Positions 1 to 10,466 of a stretch of 64,000 nucleotides of DNA are shown piece by piece. The notes beneath the pieces are model-generated. The model was not told the DNA's origin. It did not search any database and saw nothing but the letters and a program-made list of their open reading frames with translations. Every line of letters starts with the position of its first letter. The first letter of the stretch is position 1. The stretch covers positions 19,148-83,147 of the forward strand of contig NZ_VSEY01000051.1 of NCBI RefSeq assembly GCF_008086045.1. Direction: 5' to 3'. Position numbers and translations under genes: made by a program. This stretch comes from Nonomuraea sp. PA05 (GTDB lineage Bacteria > Actinomycetota > Actinomycetes > Streptosporangiales > Streptosporangiaceae).

Positions 1-255
1 CGCCAGCCCCGCCACGGTGAACGCGGCGGAGGCGGCCAGCACCATGCGCCTGCCGATCACGTCGGCCAGGCCGCCCGTCGGCAGCTCCAGGGTCACGGTC
101 ACCACCGAGAACACGGTCACCACCAGACCGATCTCGGCCAGGCCGAGGCCCCGTCCGGTCATCAGCAGGACCATGCTCGCCATCATGAGCCCCGGCGGCA
201 GCCAGGTCAGGAAGCTGACGAGCATGTAACGCCGTAAGGCCGATCGCGCGGTCAT
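1..255 (-). CDS. MFS transporter, N-terminal part (runs off the window)
   Basis: Only the first 85 codons are present; the gene continues beyond base 1. The ATG at 255 gives a short basic start followed by hydrophobic segments, and the loop after the second segment reads LELPTGGLADVIGRR. That is the major facilitator signature between helices 2 and 3 (family D-x-x-G-R-R). The start overlaps the stop of the ArsR-type regulator as ATGA, so the two are co-transcribed and the regulator probably controls this exporter. The substrate cannot be told from this fragment. Confidence 0.85.
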   Translation of the reverse strand, partial: MTARSALRRYMLVSFLTWLPPGLMMASMVLLMTGRGLGLAEIGLVVTVFSVVTVTLELPTGGLADVIGRRMVLAASAAFTVAGLA

Positions 256-836
256 GACTCCTCCCTCCGTTTGCGGGGGAAACCCGCCACCCAGACGTTC
301 ACGAGCTGGGTGTCGGCCGCACCCTCGTGGCGGGCGGCCAGCTCGCGCAGGATCTCCTCGGTGCGCGTGGCGAACTCAGCCAGCGCCGCAGGTGGCAGCT
401 CGACGAGGTGGTCGCTCGCGCCCGCGGCCTCCACCCATGCGGGCGACCACTCGCTCTCGTCGAACTCCTCGACGATCCGGCCGAAGAGCCCGGCCTGGAG
501 CGTCCGCATGTACTTGACCGTCTCGCGGCCCTCGGGAGTGACGGACATCTCACGGCTGTTCCACGAGGTGTAGCGGTGCCGGGCCCGCCAGCGCCGCTCC
601 CGGCCGTCGCGCTGCTCGGGGTCCTCCTCGATGAAGCCGAACTTGAACAGCTCGCGCAGGTGGTAGCTGGTCGAGCCGGAGCTCTCACCGACGGCGCGGC
701 CCAGCTCGCTGGCGGTCGCGGGGCCGTCGGAGCGCAGCAGCCCGAGCAGCCGGGCCCGCAAGGGGTGGGTGACGGCCCGCAGCACCCGCGGGTCGCTGAT
801 CTCGTATTGCTCCTCCACGCCTCCACCGTAGACCAC
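252..836 (-). CDS. ArsR-type winged-helix transcriptional regulator
   Basis: The protein has an HTH_20/ArsR-like winged helix at about residues 15-80 (HPLRARLLGLL, then SGSTSYHLREL as recognition helix) and a C-terminal helical domain with no recognisable metal-binding cysteines. Such proteins commonly sit next to an MFS efflux gene and repress it, and here the MFS start overlaps the stop (ATGA). The longest reading starts at GTG 836. GTG 818 is an equally plausible start, and neither has a well-spaced ribosome site. A pair of tandem palindromes lies right at the 5' end and is the likely autoregulatory operator. The ligand is unknown. Confidence 0.85.
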   Translation of the reverse strand: MVYGGGVEEQYEISDPRVLRAVTHPLRARLLGLLRSDGPATASELGRAVGESSGSTSYHLRELFKFGFIEEDPEQRDGRERRWRARHRYTSWNSREMSVTPEGRETVKYMRTLQAGLFGRIVEEFDESEWSPAWVEAAGASDHLVELPPAALAEFATRTEEILRELAARHEGAADTQLVNVWVAGFPRKRREES

Positions 837-863
837 AAAGACAATTTTGCAAAGGATATTTTG
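836..863. promoter_or_regulatory. Two abutting CAAA-N6-TTTG palindromes, probable operator
   Basis: CAAAGACAATTTTG (836-849) is followed without a gap by CAAAGGATATTTTG (850-863). Each is an inverted repeat CAAA-N6-TTTG, and the two copies match at 11 of 14 positions. They lie at the 5' end of the ArsR-type gene and 28 bases before the divergent B3/B4 gene. The stretch is AT-rich against a GC-rich background. A dimeric winged-helix repressor binding both half-site pairs is the natural reading; binding itself is inferred. Confidence 0.6.
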
Positions 864-891
864 CGGTTCTCGCCCTCCCTAGACTGGGGGA

Positions 892-1536
892 ATGCTCGAC
901 GACATCTGGGTGGACGACTCCGTCCTCGCACTGCGCCCCGACTTCGCGGTGCTCATCGTGACCGCGCACGGCCTGCGCAACGGCCCCACCGACGACCGCT
1001 CCCGCGCCTGGCTGGAGGCCGCCTCGGCGGTGGAGGTCCAGACGGACAAGATCGACGCGTGGAAGGACGCCTACAAGGCGTTCGGCGCCAAGCCGCAGCG
1101 CACCCGCCCGTCGGTCGACGCCCTGACCCGGCGCATGCCGCTGCCGGAGATCAACCAGGTCGTCGACGCGTACAACTCGATCAGCGTGAAGCACGCGCTG
1201 CCCATCGGCGGCGAGGACCTCGACAAGTACGACGGCCCCGCCCGCCTGGTGCGGGCGACCGGCGAGGAGGCATCGGAGGAGGCGCTCGGGCAGCCGGAGC
1301 CCGGCGAGGTGATCTGGCGCGACGACATCGGTGTCACCTGCAGGAGATGGAACTGGCGCCAGGTGGTTCGCACCCGTCTCACCGAGGAGACGACCAACGC
1401 GATCTTCCTGCTGGAGCGCCTGGAGCCCATGTCGCTGGAGGAGCTGAAGCAGGCCGGCGAGGAGCTTTGCGACCTCCTGTCCGAGTTGTCACCGGAGGTA
1501 CGCATCGCAAGCCGCTTGGTGTCCGGCGGGAAATAA
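892..1536 (+). CDS. Stand-alone B3/B4 (PheT-like) tRNA-binding domain protein
   Basis: The 214-residue protein resembles the B3/B4 domain of phenylalanyl-tRNA synthetase beta chain. Its core reads LPEINQVVDAYNSISVKHALPIGGEDLDKYDG at about residues 83-114; in PheT this fold does editing. Free-standing B3/B4 proteins are widespread in bacteria and may clear misacylated tRNA or bind amino acids; the exact role here is not known. No synthetase core is attached. The ATG at 892 is the only good start. It is divergent from the ArsR-type regulator and may share its operator region. Confidence 0.75.
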   Translation: MLDDIWVDDSVLALRPDFAVLIVTAHGLRNGPTDDRSRAWLEAASAVEVQTDKIDAWKDAYKAFGAKPQRTRPSVDALTRRMPLPEINQVVDAYNSISVKHALPIGGEDLDKYDGPARLVRATGEEASEEALGQPEPGEVIWRDDIGVTCRRWNWRQVVRTRLTEETTNAIFLLERLEPMSLEELKQAGEELCDLLSELSPEVRIASRLVSGGK

Positions 1537-1741
1537 ACCTCATGTCGAGGTGTTGATACCAAAGAGTAATAATTGCTACAGCACCCCGGATTGACGAGGC
1601 GGGCGTGACCTCTTTGCGCGGTCCTGAGAGGATCGTTCGAGGCGGCACGGGTCCTTCGGCGCGCGCTGCCAGTCCGGGCGAGTAGCCTTGGACAGGTTCT
1701 CTAACATCAACGCCGATCTGCGGAAGAGGGCGATTTCCGCC

Positions 1742-5389
<3,648 letters not shown>

Positions 5390-5402
5390 GCCACCGTTTG
5401 TC

Positions 5403-5439
5403 GAGCCCCCGGTCCGCCCCGCGCGGCGGCCGGGGGCTC
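5403..5439 (+). terminator. Hairpin terminator after kgd
   Basis: GAGCCCCCGG (5403-5412) pairs with CCGGGGGCTC (5430-5439), and inner bases also pair. It begins 14 bases after the kgd stop. No U-tract follows, as is common in high-GC actinomycetes. Confidence 0.6.
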
Positions 5440-5501
5440 ACTGCTGCCCGGGCAGGCTAAAGTGCAGGCCGGACGCCTGCCGCAACTGTGAATGGAGAGC
5501 G

Positions 5502-5684
5502 ATGTACTTCACCGATCGGGGGATCGAGGAGCTGGTCGAGCGCCGCGGCGAGGAGGAGGTCAGCATGCTGTGGCTGGGCGAGCGGCTGCGCGAGTTCGTC
5601 GATCTCCATCCCGAGTTCGAGGTCCCGGTCGAGCGGCTGGCCACCTGGCTGGCGCGGCTCGACGACGATGACGAGGACGACTGA
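5502..5684 (+). CDS. DUF6104 family small protein
   Basis: This 60-residue acidic protein starts MYFTDRGIEELVERRG and ends in a run of Asp and Glu. It matches the DUF6104 family that is common downstream of kgd in Streptomyces-type actinomycetes. The ATG at 5502 follows GGAGAG about six bases upstream. No catalytic residues or membrane segments are visible. Function is unknown; conserved linkage to kgd suggests, but does not show, a link to central metabolism. Confidence 0.8.
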   Translation: MYFTDRGIEELVERRGEEEVSMLWLGERLREFVDLHPEFEVPVERLATWLARLDDDDEDD

Positions 5685-5690
5685 CCGCGG

Positions 5691-5736
5691 GATATAACGC
5701 GATACATCTTGAGTTTCCCGCGAACGCGACATATCG
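5691..5736. promoter_or_regulatory. Two imperfect palindromes upstream of the DUF4097-PadR operon
   Basis: GATATAACG (5691-5699) abuts CGATACATC (5700-5708) to form an imperfect 18-bp palindrome. A second, CGACATATCG, lies at 5727-5736. Both lie 45-90 bases before the DUF4097 start in a locally AT-rich stretch. PadR proteins often bind AT-rich palindromes in front of their own operons, so autoregulation by the PadR gene is the likely use (inference). Confidence 0.5.
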
Positions 5737-5780
5737 TGAATTGAGGAGCTTTGGTGTCGCCATGAGAGAGGCGGGGGAGC

Positions 5781-6584
5781 ATGCAGCAGTGGACGATCGA
5801 CGAGCCGGGGCAGCTCACGTTCGGTGATGTGGACGCGCTGGACGTGCGCGTCGTCGCCGGACGGCTGGACGTGCTGGCCAGCGACGGCCCGGCCACCCTG
5901 GAGATCGCCGAGATCGAGCCGGGGTCACCGCTCACCATCACCTACGACGACGCCACCAGGTCGCTCGTCATCGCCGACCGCGACCTGACCTGGGAGGGCG
6001 TACTCGGCTGGCTGCGCCACGACCGGCGCAGGACGGTGCTGTCCATCACCGTGCCCAAGAGCTGCAAGGTCAAGGCGGGCGTGGTGTCCGCCCCCGCCGT
6101 GCTGGCCGGGTTCGAGCGGATGACGCACGTCAAGAGCGTCTCCGGAGACGTCGTGCTCGACGGGGTCAGCGGCGAGATCGCCGCCAACACCGTCTCGGGA
6201 GCCGTCGAGAGCCGGGCCCTCGACGGCGACCTGTCGTTCATCAGCGTCTCGGGCGACCTGACGGTGGCCGACGGCACCCCGCACCGGCTGAAGGCCAACA
6301 CCGTCTCCGGCCGCATCACGGCGGATCTCGCGCTGCGACCCACGGGTCACGTCACGTTCAACAGCGTTTCCGGTGACATCCTGGTCAGGCTGCCGGAGAA
6401 CGTGGAGGCGGACGTCAGCGTCAGGTCCACCGCGGGAAGGCTGGTCAGCGCGTTCGAGGAATTGTCCAACACGAGCAGTCCCGGCGCGAAGTCGCTGTCG
6501 GGACGGCTGGGTGGCGGCATGGCCTCGCTGTCGGCCATCACGGTCTCCGGCGCGGTCACGCTGCTCAAGGGGGAGAAGGAATGA
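5781..6584 (+). CDS. DUF4097 beta-strand repeat protein (cytosolic form)
   Basis: The 267-residue protein consists mostly of repeating beta strands with the motif VSGD/VSGE/VSGA spaced about 20 residues apart from about residue 115 onward (for example VKSVSGDVVLDGVSGEI). This is typical of DUF4097, predicted to form an adhesin-like beta solenoid. There is no signal peptide or membrane helix. The ATG at 5781 follows GGGGGAG. Its stop overlaps the PadR start as ATGA, so the two are translated together. PadR-DUF4097 pairs are common in actinomycetes; some are linked to envelope stress, but the role here is unknown. Confidence 0.85.
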   Translation: MQQWTIDEPGQLTFGDVDALDVRVVAGRLDVLASDGPATLEIAEIEPGSPLTITYDDATRSLVIADRDLTWEGVLGWLRHDRRRTVLSITVPKSCKVKAGVVSAPAVLAGFERMTHVKSVSGDVVLDGVSGEIAANTVSGAVESRALDGDLSFISVSGDLTVADGTPHRLKANTVSGRITADLALRPTGHVTFNSVSGDILVRLPENVEADVSVRSTAGRLVSAFEELSNTSSPGAKSLSGRLGGGMASLSAITVSGAVTLLKGEKE

Positions 6585-7321
6585 GCCCTGTCTTCGGTCA
6601 CGGCCGGCTCCGGCTGTACCTGCTCAAGCTGCTGGACGAGAGCCCGCGCCACGGATATGAGGTCATCCGGCTGCTCCAGGACCGCTTCCTCGGCGTCTAC
6701 TCGCCCTCCCCCGGCACGATCTACCCGCGCCTGGCCCGCCTGGAGGAGGAGGGCCTGGTGACGCACGAGGTGGTCGAGGGCAAGAAGGTGTTCTCGATCA
6801 CAGACAAGGGCCGCGAGGAGCTGAACGCCCGGCTCGACGAGCTCGACGACCTGGAGCAGGAGATCTCCGCCTCCGTCCGCGACATCGCCCGCGAGGTCAA
6901 GGAGGACGTCCGCGACACCGTCAAGTCGCTGCGCGACGAGCTGACCCGGATGGCCAAGGACGTGCGGACCGGCGCGGCCGAGGACGGCAAGCGGCTGCGC
7001 GACCAGCAGAAGGAAGACCTCAAGCGGCTGCGCGACCAGCAGAAGCGCCAGTGGATGGAGCACGCCTACCACTGGCAGGACGAGGGCGAGCGGCTCACCC
7101 ACGAGTGGCGCAAGATCTGGTCGCAGGTCTGGTCCACACTGGGCGGCCCGCCGTCCAGCCGGGCCGAGCTGGACGCCGAGCTGGGCGAGCTGCTGGCCGA
7201 CTTCGTCGCCAAGGCCCGCGAGGAGGCCTCGAACGCCCGGCTGACGACGGAGAAGCTGGCCGAGCTTCGCACGACGCTGGACGAGACCGCCCGCCGCATC
7301 CACGACATCCTCGACCGCTGA
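6581..7321 (+). CDS. PadR-family transcriptional regulator with long coiled-coil tail
   Basis: The PadR winged helix covers about residues 8-85 (LLKLLDESPRHGYEVI, then SPGTIYPRLARLEEEGLV). A charged, helical tail of about 150 residues follows, with a repeated KRLRDQQK segment, probably a coiled coil for dimerisation. The length of 246 residues is well above a minimal PadR (about 110). The gene overlaps the DUF4097 gene by ATGA, so it probably regulates that operon through the palindromes near 5700. The effector is unknown. Confidence 0.9.
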   Translation: MSPVFGHGRLRLYLLKLLDESPRHGYEVIRLLQDRFLGVYSPSPGTIYPRLARLEEEGLVTHEVVEGKKVFSITDKGREELNARLDELDDLEQEISASVRDIAREVKEDVRDTVKSLRDELTRMAKDVRTGAAEDGKRLRDQQKEDLKRLRDQQKRQWMEHAYHWQDEGERLTHEWRKIWSQVWSTLGGPPSSRAELDAELGELLADFVAKAREEASNARLTTEKLAELRTTLDETARRIHDILDR

Positions 7322-7354
7322 CCGGCCGGGGAGCGCCACCGCCTCCCCGGCCGG
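7322..7354 (+). terminator. Hairpin terminator after the PadR gene
   Basis: A perfect 12-bp stem, CCGGCCGGGGAG (7322-7333) with CTCCCCGGCCGG (7343-7354), has a 9-base loop. It starts directly after the PadR stop. Confidence 0.75.
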
Positions 7355-7387
7355 ATCGCTTTCCCGCACCGTCACGCACCCCCGACG

Positions 7388-7531
7388 CGGGCACGCGCTC
7401 CTACCCGGGCACGCGCTCCTACCCTGACACGCGCTTCTCCAGGCACGCGCTCTCACCCGGGCACGCGCTTCTACACGGGCATGCGCTAACTACGCGGGCA
7501 TGCGCTATCTACGCGGGCATGCGATCCATCC
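7388..7531. repeat. Imperfect tandem repeat, about eight 16-19-bp units
   Basis: The units follow CGGGCACGCGCTxCTACx, at 7388, 7406, 7424, 7442, 7458, 7476, 7495 and 7514. Later copies change CACGCG to CATGCG. The block fills the space between the PadR terminator and the convergent DUF2236 gene and runs into that gene's last seven codons. There are no unique spacers, so it is not a CRISPR array. Confidence 0.8.
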
Positions 7532-8369
7532 CGCGGCGGCGCGCCGAGTTCCGCTCGGCCCTGCGGGCCTGGTACGCGATCGGCATGTACCGCAGCCGCT
7601 CCGGCAGCCGCGGCGTCAGCATCGCCACCGCGTGCCCGAGATGCCGCAGCCGCCGCTCGTCCCTGGCGGTCCACCGCAGCCCGAGCTTCTCCCGCACCGC
7701 GGGCGGCAGGGTGCCGACGGTGACGAAGTAGTTGAACTCGCCCGCGCCGGCCCCCACCGGCGTCCACAACCGCCGCAGCGGTGCGGGCAGCCGGGGCGGC
7801 GCCGGGGTGCCGCGCATCACCGACAGCACGTCGAGGGCGGTCGCGTGCGGCTCCAGCCGATCGCCGACCATCTGCTCGAAGTACCGCCAGAACGCCTCGA
7901 CGTCCTCGGGCATCTCCCGCTCAGGGACCCGCAGGATGGCGCCGAGCTGCCGCGACTCCGCGTAGAGCCGCCGCTCCTGCTCCCGCGTGAACGGGGTGCC
8001 GAAGTGCCGGTTGAGCGCGATGAACCGCTCGAACAGCGACAGGTGCACCCATGCCCACGCCTCGCCGTTCAGCGCGTGGTAGTGCCTGCCCTGCTCGTCC
8101 ACGCCGCTGATGGGTTTGTGCAGCTCCCTGAGCCGCTGCCCCTCGGCGGGGCCGTCCTCGCCGCCGTAGACCCAGAGCTGCACGGAGGTGAGCGTGCGCT
8201 CCAGCCGCCCCCACGGGTCGTCCTTGTACGTGGAGTGCTCGGCGACCGCCGCCCCGACAGCCGGATGCATCGTCTGGAGAACCAGCGCGCTGCCGGCCAC
8301 GAGCAGGTTGCGGTATTCGCCGGCGGTGTCCCAGTGCATCGAACCTGGGCCGAAGGGCTCAACGTCCAT
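7509..8369 (-). CDS. DUF2236 / MpaB-like oxygenase family protein
   Basis: The 286-residue protein belongs to the DUF2236 family, which includes MpaB and latex-clearing-protein-like haem oxygenases. Visible hallmarks are the N-terminal LVAGSALVLQTMHPAVGAAV helix, the EAWAWVHLSLFERF segment with a candidate haem-ligand His near residue 111, and the FGTPFTREQERRLYAE helix. The ATG at 8369 follows GGGAGG by eight bases. That Shine-Dalgarno lies inside one arm of a perfect 17-bp inverted repeat. The last codons lie in a tandem repeat. The substrate is unknown. Confidence 0.85.
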   Translation of the reverse strand: MDVEPFGPGSMHWDTAGEYRNLLVAGSALVLQTMHPAVGAAVAEHSTYKDDPWGRLERTLTSVQLWVYGGEDGPAEGQRLRELHKPISGVDEQGRHYHALNGEAWAWVHLSLFERFIALNRHFGTPFTREQERRLYAESRQLGAILRVPEREMPEDVEAFWRYFEQMVGDRLEPHATALDVLSVMRGTPAPPRLPAPLRRLWTPVGAGAGEFNYFVTVGTLPPAVREKLGLRWTARDERRLRHLGHAVAMLTPRLPERLRYMPIAYQARRAERNSARRRGMDRMPA

Positions 8370-8377
8370 GATGACCG

Positions 8378-8422
8378 CCTCCCGGGTGATACAACCCAAT
8401 TCCTTTTGTATCACCCGGGAGG
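8378..8422 (-). promoter_or_regulatory. Perfect 17-bp inverted repeat covering the DUF2236 ribosome site
   Basis: CCTCCCGGGTGATACAA (8378-8394) and TTGTATCACCCGGGAGG (8406-8422) are perfect complements with an 11-base spacer. On the minus strand the proximal arm contains the GGGAGG ribosome site of the DUF2236 gene. It could be an operator (half-sites TTGTATCA/TGATACAA), a translational hairpin, or the terminator of the upstream reductase gene. The sequence does not decide among these. Confidence 0.75.
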
Positions 8423-8445
8423 GGCGGAAGTAACCCTTCACTTAT

Positions 8446-9402
8446 TCAGGCGGTAAAGACCACCTTGCCGAAGATCTCCCCTGCGGCCATGGCCGCGAAG
8501 CCGTCCCGCGCGTCGGCCAGCGGCAACGCCCTGTCGATCACCGGCCGCAGCCCGGTCTGCTCCAGGAACACCGCCAGCCGCGCCAGTTGCTCCCGCGTCC
8601 CCATCGTCGTGCCGATCACGGACAACTGGAGGAAGAAGACCCGGTTCAGATCGGCCGGCGGCACCGCGCCGCTGGTGGCGCCGGAGACGACGACGCACCC
8701 GCCGGGCTTGAGCGACTTGAGCGAATGGTCCCAGGTGGCCTGCCCGACCGTCTCCATGACCGCGTCCACCCGCTCGGGCAGCCGCGCGCCCGGCTCGAAG
8801 ACCTGGTCGGCGCCGAGCGCCCGCGCCCGCTCACGCTTCTCCTCCGAGCGGCTGGTCGCCCACACCCGGTACCCGGCGGCCCGGCCGAGCGCGATCAGCG
8901 CGGTCGCGACGCCGCCGCCCGCCCCCTGCACCAGCACGGTGGCGCCGGGCTGCAGCCCGGCCTTGTCGAACAACATCCGGTACGCGGTCAGCCAGGCCGT
9001 CGGCAGGCAGGCCGCGTGCTCGAAACTCAGCCCGGCGGGCTTGGGCACCAGGTTCCGGCGCGGCACGGCCACCCGCTCGGCGAACGTGCCGTCGTGCACC
9101 TCCGACAGCAGTGAGCGCTTGGGATCGAGCGTCTCGTCGGCCCCGCTGCCGATGACGGCGTGCACGATGACCTCGTTACCGTCCTCGTCCACGCCGGCGG
9201 CGTCGCAGCCGAGCACGATCGGCAGCCGGTCCTGCCTGATGCCGACGCCCTTGAGCGTCCACAGGTCGTGGTGGTTGAGCGCGGCAGCCCGTACGGTGAC
9301 GGTCGTCCACCCTTCGGGCACCTTCGGCTCTGGGTGCTCGCCCAGCGTCAGTCCGGCGAGCGGGTTGTCGGGATCGGTCTGTGTGGCGGTTACGGCGAAC
9401 AT
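8446..9402 (-). CDS. Zinc-binding-dehydrogenase-type MDR oxidoreductase (quinone reductase-like)
   Basis: This 318-residue medium-chain dehydrogenase/reductase has an N-terminal GroES-like domain (VRAAALNHHDLWTLKGVG, then LPIVLGCDAAGVDEDG) and a Rossmann domain with the NADPH motif VLVQGAGGGVATALIALGRAAG at about residues 165-186. The structural-zinc cysteine cluster is absent, which favours the quinone-oxidoreductase branch. The ATG is at 9402. The gene points the same way as the DUF2236 gene downstream but is separated from it by the 17-bp inverted repeat. The substrate cannot be told. Confidence 0.9.
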   Translation of the reverse strand: MFAVTATQTDPDNPLAGLTLGEHPEPKVPEGWTTVTVRAAALNHHDLWTLKGVGIRQDRLPIVLGCDAAGVDEDGNEVIVHAVIGSGADETLDPKRSLLSEVHDGTFAERVAVPRRNLVPKPAGLSFEHAACLPTAWLTAYRMLFDKAGLQPGATVLVQGAGGGVATALIALGRAAGYRVWATSRSEEKRERARALGADQVFEPGARLPERVDAVMETVGQATWDHSLKSLKPGGCVVVSGATSGAVPPADLNRVFFLQLSVIGTTMGTREQLARLAVFLEQTGLRPVIDRALPLADARDGFAAMAAGEIFGKVVFTA

Positions 9403-9460
9403 GGCCGCACCTTACTCCGGGCGCCCGCCGCCGGACTTCAGCACGCCCGCTCAGCCTCGC

Positions 9461-10342
9461 CTACTTCATCGTGACCCGGATGCCGGAGATCGCCTTCGTC
9501 CGGAACGACGCCGGCCCGGTGGCGGCGACCAGCACGTCCCCCCGGCACACCATCTCGGCCCGCCGTCCCCGCCCTTCGACCACGCCGGGCATCCTGGCCT
9601 GCCGCTCACAGCCGGGCGTGGGCACGAGCGCCACCATCTCCCCGGTCGCGCCCCCGAACCACAACTGCGGCCCGATCGGCTCCCCCTGCGCGTGCTCGCC
9701 GGGCTCCCCGAGCCGCACCGCGCCCCGGCCGGTCAGGACCAGGTACCCGTCCTTGGTGACGCGGCCCCTGAGGTTCTCGGCCAGCGCCGTGCGCTGCTCG
9801 AACGTCAGCCCCTGCCCCCGGTCGTACATCGCCAGCCGCCACGGCCCGAACGCGAACAGCAGCACCTGCCCGTACAGCCCGCTGCCGGCCTGGCGCGGCC
9901 ACAACGTCACGTGCGGGGCGTAGTTCCGCAGCGCCCGGCCGCCGCGCGTGATCTCCACCTCTCCCCCGTACGGCGCGACGAACTGCCGGAACATCCCGTC
10001 CACCCAACCCGCCCTGAACGGCCGCGACCCCATGCCGGCCAGCCCCAGCCCGGCCGGGTACCGCACCTCGGCCCGCGCGCCGTCGGGGAACACCACCTGG
10101 ATGACCTCGTCGCCGCCCTTCCTCCTGGCGGGCACGGTCAGCAGGTTGGGCGCGCTCTTGACCGTGGTCAGCGACCTGATGGGCGCGGGCGTCCGGTTCG
10201 CGGAGGCGGTCTCGGGCTCGGGGTCCCGGCTCACGAGCAGGCCGACAAGCGGAACCAGCAGGAGCGCCAGAACCACCACCAGGCCGACCCACCGGCGGCG
10301 GCCGCGCTCGCCTGCCTCGATGACGTCGAACTGGTCAGCCAC
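9461..10342 (-). CDS. Membrane-anchored protein of unknown function
   Basis: The 293-residue protein has a charged N-terminus with RGRRRW, one transmembrane helix at about residues 18-37 (VGLVVVLALLLVPLVGLLV), a short Thr/Ala/Pro linker and an extracytoplasmic domain rich in beta strands. It contains two cysteines about 16 residues apart near the C-terminus (GCERQ, VCRGD) that could form a disulphide. I do not recognise a family. Codon use fits the neighbours and the ATG at 10342 is clear. A 10-bp inverted repeat (10366-10375 with 10409-10418) lies just upstream. Confidence 0.75.
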   Translation of the reverse strand: MADQFDVIEAGERGRRRWVGLVVVLALLLVPLVGLLVSRDPEPETASANRTPAPIRSLTTVKSAPNLLTVPARRKGGDEVIQVVFPDGARAEVRYPAGLGLAGMGSRPFRAGWVDGMFRQFVAPYGGEVEITRGGRALRNYAPHVTLWPRQAGSGLYGQVLLFAFGPWRLAMYDRGQGLTFEQRTALAENLRGRVTKDGYLVLTGRGAVRLGEPGEHAQGEPIGPQLWFGGATGEMVALVPTPGCERQARMPGVVEGRGRRAEMVCRGDVLVAATGPASFRTKAISGIRVTMK

Positions 10343-10466
10343 GACGTTCCTAGCCGAGTAGTGCCGGCTTGCGCCCTTACGTCTCAGTTCAAAGGAGCGG
10401 CGTCCGCCGGCGCAAGCCCTGGAACCCGGCGAACTCCGGGTCGCAGGTCACAACTTCGACATGACG

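Noticed and set aside
7388..7531. Possible CRISPR array
   Set aside because: The units abut each other without unique spacers, and no cas genes are present. The same holds for 30594-30689.
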